Shown here: positions 17,161 through 25,826 of the stretch, piece after piece | Numbering within the stretch: the stretch's first letter is position 1 | How the letters are laid out: every line of letters starts with the position of its first letter | Program-made: the position numbers and the translations under genes | DNA from: Paludibacteraceae bacterium | GTDB lineage: Bacteria; Bacteroidota; Bacteroidia; Bacteroidales; Paludibacteraceae | Direction of reading: 5' to 3' | NCBI GenBank assembly: GCA_016285885.1 | Contig: JAEERP010000001.1 | Span: 124,001 to 188,000, forward strand | Length of the DNA stretch: 64,000 nucleotides | The notes under the pieces: generated by a model | Database searches by the model: none | The model's input: the letters and a program-made list of their open reading frames with translations, nothing else | What the model was told of the DNA's origin: nothing

Positions 17161-17330
17161 CATGCCAGATACCTCTATATACAAAAAGAACGTGGGACAA
17201 TTCCTTATCCAACGTTCGAGGTACCTGGCATGACCTACAGATTTGAGATAAGAAATGCCCACGTATGCACGCAGGCATTTGCTTATTTATCCTCAAATCT
17301 GTTCTTCTACTGCCAGGTTTCCGAACGTTT
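17161..17330. other. Large nested inverted-repeat (cruciform) structure upstream of hsdM
   Basis: Three nested pairings are visible. An inner stem pairs 17237-17247 (acagatttgag) with 17292-17302 perfectly and extends through 17253-17259 (aaatgcc) with 17274-17280. An outer stem pairs 17211-17230 (aacgttcgaggtacctggca) with 17311-17330 with few mismatches. A third arm at 17161-17175 (catgccagatacctc) matches 17218-17232 at 14 of 15 positions, so it competes with the outer stem. This is a switch-like arrangement in the hsdM upstream DNA. The plus-strand ORF 17125-17373 across it is probably fortuitous. Confidence 0.75.
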
Positions 17331-17473
17331 CAGATTAAATAGCAAACGCTATGTTTTACAATATGTTAACTAAAATATTTATTATCTGTTTTTTGTTGTA
17401 ATGTTTTTTGTTTGTTAATGAAATTATTATCTGGATAAAATTATCTGTTTTGTTTGGTGGAGACAATGTACAC

Positions 17474-17499
17474 ATCGTCTCTACGTGACCGTCGGTTCC
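17474..17499. repeat. 26-bp direct repeat, copy 1
   Basis: The 26 bases containing cgtctctacgtgaccgtcgg are identical at 17772-17797. They sit in the gene-free stretch 17380-18070, which otherwise holds AT-rich low-complexity sequence and the 61-bp repeat. Confidence 0.85.
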
Positions 17500-17707
17500 T
17501 CCAGACGGGACAACCTCTATTTATCTCTTCTTCCGAGATGAAATTTGTTTTGCGATTATGCACGTACAAATATAGGGAATTAAGAATTAAGAGTTAAAAA
17601 TTTAGAATCAAAAATTTCGGGGATGGCGATTTAGGGATTTACGATTTACTATTTTGGAATCTAGATTTTTGGGGGAATGAATTATCTTAGGTTTATCATT
17701 TTTATCT

Positions 17708-17768
17708 GGTGCTGTGCGTCTTTCCTATTCATAGAAAGCCCCTATGGGGCAAGGTGTGGAATGCGTTT
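17708..17768. repeat. 61-bp direct repeat, right flank of the hsd island
   Basis: Second copy of the repeat at 11713-11773 (60 of 61 identical). The two copies bracket hsdR, hsdS, hsdM and the inverted-repeat structure, 6.0 kb apart. Confidence 0.9.
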
Positions 17769-17771
17769 TCT

Positions 17772-17797
17772 ATCGTCTCTACGTGACCGTCGGTTCC
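17772..17797. repeat. 26-bp direct repeat, copy 2
   Basis: Identical to 17474-17499 and directly adjacent to the 61-bp repeat. Confidence 0.85.
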
Positions 17798-18070
17798 CAT
17801 AGACAGGTGAAAATAGAGGGCCGGCCAAGCAGACCAATTGCATCTTTATGCGAAAATGATTGGATTTTATAAAAAAACGATTTATTTTTGTGTGATGTTC
17901 ATAAACTCGATTGGACATGATTGCTGGTGATTCGTGTTTACATGATAGGGAATGAATTGAGAGAATAGGGTAGAATGGCACAATCCGGTAGAGTCACCAT
18001 GGGGTAATTAATGCGCAATTTGTGTTTTGACTTCGGTTGAAATTAACTTATGTGTTAAAAAAATGTTGTT

Positions 18071-18877
18071 ATGAAGAAAATTTCACTACAAGCAAGATCA
18101 ATCATCAGAAGAGCCATCGTCTCTTTGTTGTCGTCTATGGGTTTTATCACCGTGCATGGACAAGCGACGGGGAAAGAGGTGGATAGGAGTAGCCGTATAA
18201 ATGACTTTGAAACTGTGGAGGAGTATAATCCTGAAAGAGATTTAATTGCGCTTTACGGATGTCCTTCCGCGGATTTCAGGTTCAGAGGTAATGTCACGGA
18301 CAAGTACGGCAACCCGATAAAGAATGTGAGTGTGCAAGTCACTCATTGCCAGAACGGCGCATTCCCGCCTGTGATGACGGACGAGGATGGAAAGTTTGTG
18401 TTTGAATATAAGACAGCTCCATGGTGCGATATTAGGATATCGGCTACGAATGACATCTCATCCGCTTGTGACACTATCATGGAAGAGGAGTACAAGGACG
18501 AGTTCGTTATGCCTGATTCTCCAAGCGGTGACCCGTTTTACCGTGGCGTATATGATAAAGAAATGACCATCGTCCTTGGGGATGAGGGAGAGACTGGGCA
18601 AATCATATTCGGTCGCCCGAATACGACGGGTGTGAATGATGAAGCCGCGGAGAAAATCCTTTTGATCTCTAACCCGGTGGAGAATTATTTGTGGTTCAAC
18701 TTGACAGGGGAGGAAAGCACCAATGTCGCCATCTATACTTTGAGCGGCGAACAGATGTTGAGCGCCTCTGTTCCGAGCGGAGAGAGCCTTTACGTGGGCA
18801 ATCTGAAGAGCGGAAATTACTTGTTGACCGTCGTTTCCGGAGATAAGAAACTGGCTGCCCGTTTCTTGAAGAAATAG
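18071..18877 (+). CDS. rSAM-associated exported protein (lipo_with_rSAM type) with T9SS sorting domain
   Basis: 268 aa. The segment LIALYGCPSADFRFRG followed by VTDKYGNPIKNVSVQV matches the family known as the radical SAM-associated putative lipoprotein (TIGR04134), and the cognate radical SAM gene is next door. Residues ~70-130 form a carboxypeptidase-regulatory-like/beta-sandwich domain. Unlike the usual family members, the N-terminal signal (ISLLSS-type, MGFITVHGQA) has no lipobox Cys, and the last ~75 residues (ILLISNPVENYLWFNLTG ... LKSGNYLLTVVSGDKKLAAR) are a type A T9SS sorting domain. So it is predicted to be exported through T9SS instead of lipidated. Modification by the rSAM enzyme is inferred from the family. 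Confidence 0.8.
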   Translation: MKKISLQARSIIRRAIVSLLSSMGFITVHGQATGKEVDRSSRINDFETVEEYNPERDLIALYGCPSADFRFRGNVTDKYGNPIKNVSVQVTHCQNGAFPPVMTDEDGKFVFEYKTAPWCDIRISATNDISSACDTIMEEEYKDEFVMPDSPSGDPFYRGVYDKEMTIVLGDEGETGQIIFGRPNTTGVNDEAAEKILLISNPVENYLWFNLTGEESTNVAIYTLSGEQMLSASVPSGESLYVGNLKSGNYLLTVVSGDKKLAARFLKK

Positions 18878-18950
18878 TGCGGGCGCATTCTCCTTAGATA
18901 GCTTATTTTGCATGTTTAATAAATCGTAGAATTATTAGCACGTACCATCG

Positions 18951-18989
18951 CATCAGTCACCCGAACCTTTGGATGACTGATGTTTTTTT
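18951..18989 (+). terminator. Intrinsic terminator between the rSAM-associated gene and its rSAM gene
   Basis: Stem catcagtca / tgactgatg with a 14-base loop and seven T. It would uncouple or attenuate expression of the downstream radical SAM gene. Confidence 0.85.
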
Positions 18990-19038
18990 GCCATGAAGGC
19001 AGTCGGGTGGGTGATTGATTAAATAAAAAAGAGAGGAT

Positions 19039-20124
19039 ATGGATAATCCGAAAAAGATTCCGTTGAAGAAGAGGCTCGCTCTCAGGTTGTTCGATATGTA
19101 TCGGCACAGTGTGGCGAAGGATCATAAACTGACCTATATTTTCTGGGAATGCACGCTGCGTTGCACGTTGAACTGTCTGCATTGTGGCAGTGATTGCCGG
19201 CAGATGTCCGACGTCAAAGATATGCCGGTGGAGGATTTCCTCAAGGCCATCAAGCAGATCGTCCCTATTGTTGAGCCGAACCATACCCAGATCGTCTTCA
19301 CGGGCGGAGAGGCTCTCGTCCGCAAGGACCTGGAACAGGCCGGAATTGAGTTGTACAAGCTCGGTTTCCCTTGGGGCATCGTCACCAACGGCTATCTGCT
19401 GACGGAAGAGCGGCTGGAATCCCTGCTCCGTGCGGGCATGCGCTCGTGCACGGTCAGCCTTGACGGACTGAAGGATTCGCACAATTGGTTGCGGCAAAAC
19501 GACCTCTCCTATGACCGTGCCGTCAACGCCATCAGGATGCTCCCGCGGACGGACCTCAAGTTTGATGTGCTGACGTGCGTCAACAATCGGAACTTCGATG
19601 AACTCCCACAAATCAAGCAGTTGCTGATCGGTTGTGGCGTGAGGAATTGGAGGGTCGCGACGATCTTCCCTATCGGGCGGGCCGCGGATAATCCGGGACT
19701 GCAGTTGCCTGACGATAAATTCAAGGCGGTCTTCGATTTTATCGAGGAGACGAGGAAGGAGGGGAAGATAAGGGCTAACTACGGTTGCGAAGGTTTCCTG
19801 GGCGATTATGAAAGCCGTGTCAGGGACAATCCGTTCTTCTGCCGGGCTGGAATCAATATAGGCTCCATCCTTGTGGATGGAAGCATATCCGCCTGCCCTG
19901 ACCTGAGGGATCGTTTCATCCAAGGTAACATCTATACGGACAATTTCGCGGAGGTGTGGCAAAACCGATACCAGATCATGAGAGACCGCTCCTGGGCCAA
20001 GACGGGTATCTGCAAGGATTGTGAATTCTTCAGCCATTGCGAAGGAAACGGACTGCATCTTCGGAACACGGAGACCAACGAGGTCGCATTTTGCCACCTG
20101 AAAAGGATGACGGGAGGAATGTGA
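19039..20124 (+). CDS. Radical SAM/SPASM enzyme of the rSAM/lipoprotein system
   Basis: 361 aa. The radical SAM cluster motif is C42-x3-C46-x2-C49 (CTLNCLHC), followed by FTGGEALVRKDL. The C-terminal SPASM-type region has the auxiliary-cluster cysteines (FFCRAGINIG, ISACPDL, GICKDCEFFSHCEGNG). The N-terminus LRLFDMYRHSVAKDHKLTYI and the neighbour fit TIGR04133, the radical SAM enzyme paired with the exported protein upstream. The family is thought to modify its partner peptide or protein; the actual product is not established. It starts 49 bases after the upstream terminator. Confidence 0.9.
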   Translation: MDNPKKIPLKKRLALRLFDMYRHSVAKDHKLTYIFWECTLRCTLNCLHCGSDCRQMSDVKDMPVEDFLKAIKQIVPIVEPNHTQIVFTGGEALVRKDLEQAGIELYKLGFPWGIVTNGYLLTEERLESLLRAGMRSCTVSLDGLKDSHNWLRQNDLSYDRAVNAIRMLPRTDLKFDVLTCVNNRNFDELPQIKQLLIGCGVRNWRVATIFPIGRAADNPGLQLPDDKFKAVFDFIEETRKEGKIRANYGCEGFLGDYESRVRDNPFFCRAGINIGSILVDGSISACPDLRDRFIQGNIYTDNFAEVWQNRYQIMRDRSWAKTGICKDCEFFSHCEGNGLHLRNTETNEVAFCHLKRMTGGM

Positions 20125-20135
20125 CCAACAAATAA

Positions 20136-20164
20136 ATAGCCCAAGGCATGACGCCCTGGGCTAT
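20136..20164. terminator. Hairpin after the rSAM gene
   Basis: Stem atagccca / tgggctat around aggcatgacgccc. No clear T run, but the position (12 bases after the stop, between convergent genes) fits a terminator. Its core resembles the gcccagggcaacgccctggg palindromes found elsewhere in the window. Confidence 0.6.
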
Positions 20165-20214
20165 TCACATCACGTTGTTTTGATATGTAGTTTATAAAAA
20201 GCTATTTCTACCGC

Positions 20215-21669
20215 TTAGTTCATATCCACCGCATAATAGACCACCTTTCCGTTCGGGAGGATACCTGAGATGAAGAGCGCTTTCTCCTCTTGCTTGGAGA
20301 TGCTGCTGACGATCCTGTCCACGTCTGCCTGGCTGTTCACTACGAGGTTGTTCATCCTGACGATGATGTAGCCGTTCGGGATGCCCGCGCGGTTGAATTT
20401 ACCGCCTCTCATCACCTTGGAGACCTCCAGTCCGTTGTTGAGTCCGTACTGCTGCAGCTTCTGTTTGCTCAGAGGGGTAAGCGTAGCGCCCAATTCGTTG
20501 GCGGATACCTGTTTGATCATCTCGGTGTCACCGTTCACGTTCTTGAGGGTCACTGTAGCTTTCTTGGACTTGTTATCCCTGAGGTAGATGATCTCCACCT
20601 TGTCTCCCGGTCTGAATCGGCTGATCTGGTCTTGCGTTTCCGAAACGCTCTTCACCTTGTTGCCATTGATGTGGGTGATGATATCTCCCTTCTTGATGCC
20701 CGCCTCTTCTGCCGCGCTGTTCTCGCTGACGGCGGCCACGTAGGCGCCTTCGAGCACCTCCAAGCCCTTCTCCTTGGCGAATTCAGCGTTGATGTCTTGG
20801 ATCTGCACGCCGAGGAGCGCCCTCTGCACGGTGCCGAACTCCTTCAGGTCGGCCACCACCTTGCTCATGATGCTGGTAGGGATGGCGAAGGAGTAGCCCG
20901 AGTAGGAGCCGGTCTGGGAGGCGATGGCCGCATTGATGCCGACCAGTTCGCCACGTGTGTTCACCAAGGCGCCGCCACTGTTGCCAGGGTTGACCGCCGC
21001 ATCCGTCTGTATGAACGACTCGATCTTCATGTCGGAGGTGAGGATGTTGATGTTACGCGCCTTGGCGCTGACGATGCCGGCTGTGACGGTGGAGGTCAGG
21101 TTGAACGGGTTGCCCACCGCCAAGACCCATTCGCCCACCTTCAGGTCGTCCGAGTTGCCCACGGTGAGGGTAGGGAGGTCCTTCGCGTCTATCTTCAGCA
21201 AGGCGAGGTCCGTGTTCGGGTCCGTGCCCACGATGGTAGCCTTGAACTCACGCTTGTCGTTGAGGACGACCGTCACGTTGTCCGAACCGTCCACCACGTG
21301 GTTGTTGGTCACGATGTAGCCATCCTGCGAGAGGATGACGCCCGAGCCCGAGCCCATCTGTTGTTGCCGAGGCTGTTGGCGTTGGTTGCCGCGTTCGCCG
21401 AAGAAGAACTCCAGGAACGGGTCGTAGTTGTAGCTGGTCTGTTTGGTCTCGATGACGGTCATCACGTGGACCACAGCGTTGACGGAAGTCTCGGCCGCCT
21501 CGGTGAAGTCCACCATGCCCCCCTTGTTGTAGGAAGCGTGTTGCGCGGGTGTCGTTTTTTCCACGATGATGGTCTCTTGTGGACCGAACTTCTTGTAGCA
21601 GAAGCAAGAGACCCCTGCGCTTAGAGCGGTCACCGCCAATACGGTGCCAATTGTTTTCAAGTGTTTCAT
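20215..21669 (-). CDS. htrA: HtrA/Deg-family periplasmic serine endopeptidase (Do family)
   Basis: 484 aa. Protein quality control in the periplasm. Signal/anchor at the N-terminus (TIGTVLAVTALSAGV). Trypsin-like domain with the catalytic triad His124 (TNNHVVDG), Asp154 (NTDLALLKI) and Ser231 (NPGNSGGAL). Two PDZ domains follow (about 285-375, EEAGIKKGDIITHINGNKV, and 390-480, FNRAGIPNGYIIVRM). Q-linker-like loop (RGNQRQQPRQQQ) before the protease core. Complete and typical for Bacteroidetes DegP/DegQ. Monocistronic. Confidence 0.95.
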   Translation of the reverse strand: MKHLKTIGTVLAVTALSAGVSCFCYKKFGPQETIIVEKTTPAQHASYNKGGMVDFTEAAETSVNAVVHVMTVIETKQTSYNYDPFLEFFFGERGNQRQQPRQQQMGSGSGVILSQDGYIVTNNHVVDGSDNVTVVLNDKREFKATIVGTDPNTDLALLKIDAKDLPTLTVGNSDDLKVGEWVLAVGNPFNLTSTVTAGIVSAKARNINILTSDMKIESFIQTDAAVNPGNSGGALVNTRGELVGINAAIASQTGSYSGYSFAIPTSIMSKVVADLKEFGTVQRALLGVQIQDINAEFAKEKGLEVLEGAYVAAVSENSAAEEAGIKKGDIITHINGNKVKSVSETQDQISRFRPGDKVEIIYLRDNKSKKATVTLKNVNGDTEMIKQVSANELGATLTPLSKQKLQQYGLNNGLEVSKVMRGGKFNRAGIPNGYIIVRMNNLVVNSQADVDRIVSSISKQEEKALFISGILPNGKVVYYAVDMN

Positions 21670-21880
21670 ATCCTTAAGTTTTTATTACGTTTTATAATCC
21701 ATTTGGAGGGAAGAAAATCAACTCCCGCTCCGTTGAAATAACGTACAAATATTATGCAAATTTGTGCGAGTCGGTAGGTATTTAAACTGATTTAACATCA
21801 ACCGTTCGTTTTTAACGTTTGATGATGAATTAATCTGTGCAAAATGTGAAAAATTGTCAGTGTCATAAGGAAAAAATGCT

Positions 21881-21888
21881 TATTTTTG
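21881..21888 (+). promoter_or_regulatory. -7 box (TATTTTTG) of rnpB
   Basis: TATTTTTG matches TAnnTTTG and lies just before the predicted 5' end of RNase P RNA. A TTG at 21854-21856 could be the -33 element but the spacing is long. Confidence 0.6.
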
Positions 21889-21890
21889 CG

Positions 21891-22246
21891 GAGTAGAGTA
21901 GGAGGGTTTGTCGCTGGCGGCAACGTCAGAGGAAAGTCCGGGCAACAGAGGGCGCCGCGCTTCCTAACAGAAAGTCGTCCGTGAGGGTGAACTATCGCAG
22001 AAGAGAATGACCGCCTGCTTGCAGGTAAGGGTGAGAAGGTGGGGTAAGAGCCCACCAGTCCCGCTGGTGACAGTGGGAGCTGTGCGAGTCGCGGGTTGTA
22101 AGATCGAATATACCGACGCATGTAGGGCTGCCCGTCCGATGTCGGGGGGTAGATTGCTTGAGGCTTATGGTGACATAAGTCCTAGATTAATGACAAACGC
22201 CCGTCCGCGGGTACAGAACTCGGCTTATACGCCTACTCTCTTTTTT
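21891..22246 (+). ncRNA. rnpB: RNase P RNA (class A)
   Basis: Catalytic RNA that matures tRNA 5' ends. The 5' part contains the conserved gaggaaagtccgggc block and the 3' part the conserved acagaactcggcttat block, with cgcctgcttgcaggta and agtgggagctgtgcgag-like stems between. The 5' end (gagtagg) pairs with the 3' end (cctactc), giving helix P1, followed by a T run (tttttt). Length ~350 nt fits. The ORFs overlapping it are spurious. Confidence 0.97.
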
Positions 22247-22320
22247 GTGTAACACCATGGTGTGACGATTTGTCAGTCTCTGTGACAGATCTCCATCGTG
22301 CATAGATATGCTAATTGCGT

Positions 22321-23640
22321 ATGAAAAAAATCATACGGTTTATTGTGGATCAGGTGAAGTTCGTCACCATTGATATTTGGCGGACCACCATACACGACGA
22401 GCAAGGCAAGCGAGGATACCTTATGCTCTTCGCGAAGACGCTCGTCCTCTCCATCCAGAACTTCGTCAAGGGGAAGATGCCGGTCCGCGCCTCCGCATTG
22501 ACCTACTACTCCGTCTTCGCCCTGGTGCCGTTGCTCGCCTTCGTGTTCGGCATGGCGAGGGGCTTCGGGCTCGACACCTACATCGTCGACATGTTGCACA
22601 ACCGCTACGCCTCCCACCAGGAGCTGGTGCAGGTGGTGCTGAATTTTGTGGAGAACTATCTGAACAACGCCACGGGCGGCGCCTTCGTCGGCATCGGTAT
22701 CTGCGTGTTGCTATGGTCCGTCATGAAGGTCTTCTCGCAGATTGAGATGTCGTTCAACGAGATATGGTACATCACCAAGAACAGGAACTACATCCGTCGT
22801 TTCACCGACTACATCTCCCTGCTGTTGGTCATTCCGATCTTCGTGCTGGTCTCCAATGGTATCTCGTTCTACTTCAACCATGCGCTGGGTGTCTTTGATG
22901 GTTCGTATATCATCTCGCCGACGCTGAAGATCGTGTTGGCCGTGATGCCTTACTTGGTGTCGTGGGTGGTCTTCACGATGATCTACGTGGTGATGCCTAA
23001 CACGAAGGTGAGGTTCACCGCGGCCATGGTGGCGGGTGCCTTTTCCTGCATCACCTTCTTCGCGTTCAAGTGGGTCTACGTCTATTTGCAGACGATGATG
23101 ACCTCCTACAACGCCGTGTATGGTGGTTTGGCGGCCATACCGTTCGCCCTGTTGTTCATCCAGACGACGTGGATGATCGTGCTGTTCGGTGCGGAGATCT
23201 CCTTCGCCTTGCAGAACGTCCGTAACTTCGAGTTCGAGAAGGATGTGAAATCCATCAGCCACCGCTATTTCGAGTTCGTGCTTTTGTCCGTCACCAAGAT
23301 TGTGGCGAAGCGGTTCCGGGAAGGCGAGTCGCCTATGACACTGAATGAGATGTCCGATAAATACCGTATTCCTTTGCGCTTGGCCTCCGTCATCGTGCGT
23401 CGGTTGTGCAAGGCGGGAATCCTCACGGAGGTGCGGATAGACGAGCGGGACGCGTACATGCCGGCCATGGATGTCAATCGTATCACGGTCGCCACGTTCT
23501 TCGACATGGTGGACCGAGCAGGGCAGGAGACGTTCAAGCTGGAGCAGCTCGATGAGTTCGCTTCCGTGTGGGAATATACCCTGAACATACGTGAGTCGTT
23601 GATGAGCGTGTCGGGCGATAAATTGGTGATGGATCTATGA
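22321..23640 (+). CDS. YihY/UPF0761 family inner-membrane protein
   Basis: About 439 aa from ATG at 22321 (the track start at 22315 is a TTG two codons earlier). ALTYYSVFALVPLLAFVFGMA near residue 60 and the pattern of about six membrane segments to residue ~310 match the YihY (formerly BrkB/RNase BN) family, whose function is still unclear. The C-terminal ~120 residues are a soluble winged-helix-like extension (LNEMSDKYRIPLRLASVIVRRL) seen in Bacteroidetes members. Its stop overlaps the start of the M3 peptidase gene (ATGA). Confidence 0.9.
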   Translation: MKKIIRFIVDQVKFVTIDIWRTTIHDEQGKRGYLMLFAKTLVLSIQNFVKGKMPVRASALTYYSVFALVPLLAFVFGMARGFGLDTYIVDMLHNRYASHQELVQVVLNFVENYLNNATGGAFVGIGICVLLWSVMKVFSQIEMSFNEIWYITKNRNYIRRFTDYISLLLVIPIFVLVSNGISFYFNHALGVFDGSYIISPTLKIVLAVMPYLVSWVVFTMIYVVMPNTKVRFTAAMVAGAFSCITFFAFKWVYVYLQTMMTSYNAVYGGLAAIPFALLFIQTTWMIVLFGAEISFALQNVRNFEFEKDVKSISHRYFEFVLLSVTKIVAKRFREGESPMTLNEMSDKYRIPLRLASVIVRRLCKAGILTEVRIDERDAYMPAMDVNRITVATFFDMVDRAGQETFKLEQLDEFASVWEYTLNIRESLMSVSGDKLVMDL

Positions 23641-25793
23641 TGGGACACTTAATGATTACAAGGATCGGTGAAGTGGGGAAGAGGTTGGTCATAGCCTCCG
23701 CCGTATGTGCGTTGCCCCTCCTCTCATCGTGTGATGTGAAAGAAAATAAAACTGAAATGATAGATAATATTTTTTTGAAGGCGGAGTATGGTACTCCGCA
23801 TGAGACCTTCCCTTTCGACAAGGTCAAGTTGGATGATTATTTACCTGCGGTGAAAGAGGCGATTCGTCTTCATGACGAGGAGATCGACGCTATTGTGAAG
23901 AACCCCGAAGCGCCCACGTTCGAGAACACGATCGTGGCGTTGGAGCGCTCCGGTGCGTTCCTTAACCGTATCCAATATGTTTTCTACAATCTGTTGGAGG
24001 CCGAGACCTGCGCCAAAATGGACAGTCTCTCCGAGGAGATCTCTCCGTTGGAGACGGAGCACTCCAACAACGTGACGTTGAACGCTGCCCTGTTCGAGCG
24101 GGTCAAGGCGGTTTACCAGCAAAAGGATTCGTTGGGGCTGACGGCGGAGCAGCAGATGTTGCTGACGAAGACCTACGAATCGTTCGAGAAGAACGGTGCG
24201 ACGCTCTCGGAAGAGGGCAAGGAGAAGTTCCGCGAGCTCAGCAAGCGCTTGTCCCTCCTGACGCTGAAGTATGGACAGAATGTCTTGAACGCCACGAACG
24301 CCTATAAACTGACCATCACCGATTCTGCGGATCTGGCCGGCTTGCCTCCTGCCATCGTTGAGGCTGCGGCGAAGAAGGCGAAGGACAACAACGTGACGGG
24401 TTGGATCTTCGACCTGACCTACCCAAGCTATGCCCCATTCATGAAGTACGCTGAGAACCGTGCGTTGCGTAAGCAGCTCTATATGGCCTACAACACCAAA
24501 GCCACGGAGGGTGATTTGGACAACCGTCAGGTGGTGAAGGATATCGTGAACGCCCGCCTGGAGTTGGCGAACCTGATGGGTTACGAGGACTATGCGGCCC
24601 GTGTGTTGCGCTACCGCATGGCGGAGAACAAGGAGAACGTCTACAAACTGCTGAATGACCTTTTGGAGGCCTATAAGCCTACGGCGAAGGCGGAGATCGC
24701 GGAGGTGCAGGCCTATGCCAAAGCGCATGGCGCCGACTTCGAGATCATGCCTTGGGACTGGTCCTTCTACTCAGAGAAACTACGTGACGAGAAATATAGC
24801 ATCAATGACGAACTGCTCCGTCCATACTTCGAACTGGAGCATGTGAAGAAGGGTGTGTTCGGCTTGGCCACCAAGCTCTACGGCTTGACCTTCAAGAAGA
24901 ACGAGAGCATCCCTGTCTACCACAAGGAGGTGGAGGCTTTCGATGTCTATGACAAGGACGGATCCTTCCTGGCGGTGCTCTATACCGACTTCCATCCGCG
25001 TGACGGAAAGCGGGGAGGCGCATGGATGACAGAGTACCTCTGCCAGCATGTGGACGAGAAGGGTGTGGATGTGCGTCCGCATATCTCCATCGTCATGAAC
25101 TTCACCCGTCCGACCGATTCGTTGCCGTCCCTGCTCACGTTCGACGAGCTGACCACCTTCATCCATGAGTTCGGGCACTCCATCCATGGCATGGTCTCCA
25201 AGTGCCACTACGAGAGCCTGGCGGGCACGAACGTCTACCGTGACTTCGTGGAGTTGCCATCCCAGATGATGGAGAACTGGGCGTTCGAGAAAGAGTATCT
25301 GGATGGATTCGCCGTGCATTACAAGACCGGTGAGCCTATCCCTGCCGAGCTGATCGAGCGGATCAGGAAGGCCGCCAACTTCAACATCGGCTACGCCACG
25401 TTGCGCCAGCTGAGCTTCGGCCTGTTGGACATGGGTTGGCATACGATCCAGAAGCCTTTCGACGGAGATGTGAAGGCCTTCGAGAACGAGGCGTGGAGCG
25501 CTGCGCAGACGCTTCCTCAGGTGGAAGGCACGCTGATGAGCACGCAGTTCAACCATATCTTCTCGGGAGGATATTCCGCCGGCTATTACAGCTACAAATG
25601 GGCGGAGGTGTTGGATGCGGACGCCTTCTCGGTGTTCCAGGAGCATGGCATATTCGACCAAGAGACGGCGGGACGCTTCCGTCATGAGGTGTTGGAGAAG
25701 GGAGGCAGCGAGCATCCGATGACCCTCTACAAACGATTCAGGGGGCAAGAGCCTACGATATTACCATTGTTGAAGAGACATGGGGTACGTTAA
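23637..25793 (+). CDS. M3 family metallopeptidase (peptidyl-dipeptidase Dcp-like), lipoprotein
   Basis: 718 aa. Zinc peptidase that trims oligopeptides. The active site FIHEFGHSIHG carries HExxH, and the third ligand Glu lies in the following helix (YRDFVELPSQMMENWAF), both typical of M3A enzymes such as Dcp and oligopeptidase A. The N-terminus ends in a lipobox (PLLSSCDVKE), so this copy is probably a periplasmic or outer-membrane lipoprotein. The start overlaps the yihY-like stop by four bases. Complete. Confidence 0.92.
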   Translation: MMGHLMITRIGEVGKRLVIASAVCALPLLSSCDVKENKTEMIDNIFLKAEYGTPHETFPFDKVKLDDYLPAVKEAIRLHDEEIDAIVKNPEAPTFENTIVALERSGAFLNRIQYVFYNLLEAETCAKMDSLSEEISPLETEHSNNVTLNAALFERVKAVYQQKDSLGLTAEQQMLLTKTYESFEKNGATLSEEGKEKFRELSKRLSLLTLKYGQNVLNATNAYKLTITDSADLAGLPPAIVEAAAKKAKDNNVTGWIFDLTYPSYAPFMKYAENRALRKQLYMAYNTKATEGDLDNRQVVKDIVNARLELANLMGYEDYAARVLRYRMAENKENVYKLLNDLLEAYKPTAKAEIAEVQAYAKAHGADFEIMPWDWSFYSEKLRDEKYSINDELLRPYFELEHVKKGVFGLATKLYGLTFKKNESIPVYHKEVEAFDVYDKDGSFLAVLYTDFHPRDGKRGGAWMTEYLCQHVDEKGVDVRPHISIVMNFTRPTDSLPSLLTFDELTTFIHEFGHSIHGMVSKCHYESLAGTNVYRDFVELPSQMMENWAFEKEYLDGFAVHYKTGEPIPAELIERIRKAANFNIGYATLRQLSFGLLDMGWHTIQKPFDGDVKAFENEAWSAAQTLPQVEGTLMSTQFNHIFSGGYSAGYYSYKWAEVLDADAFSVFQEHGIFDQETAGRFRHEVLEKGGSEHPMTLYKRFRGQEPTILPLLKRHGVR

Positions 25794-25826
25794 AAAAGTA
25801 AATAATTAATTATTAATGATATAAAA

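Noticed and set aside
17125-17373. 82-aa plus-strand ORF
   Set aside because: It runs through the nested inverted repeats; the reading frame is more easily explained by the palindromes, and no protein feature is seen.
20290-21624. 444-aa plus-strand ORF opposite htrA
   Set aside because: Antisense shadow of the htrA gene; composition rich in His/Arg/Val from complemented codons, no signal or known motif.
22007-22252. 81-aa ORF and the opposite 107-aa ORF
   Set aside because: Both lie within or across the RNase P RNA gene.
23841-25748. Minus-strand ORFs of 295 and 322 aa opposite the M3 peptidase
   Set aside because: Antisense shadows of a well-supported gene.
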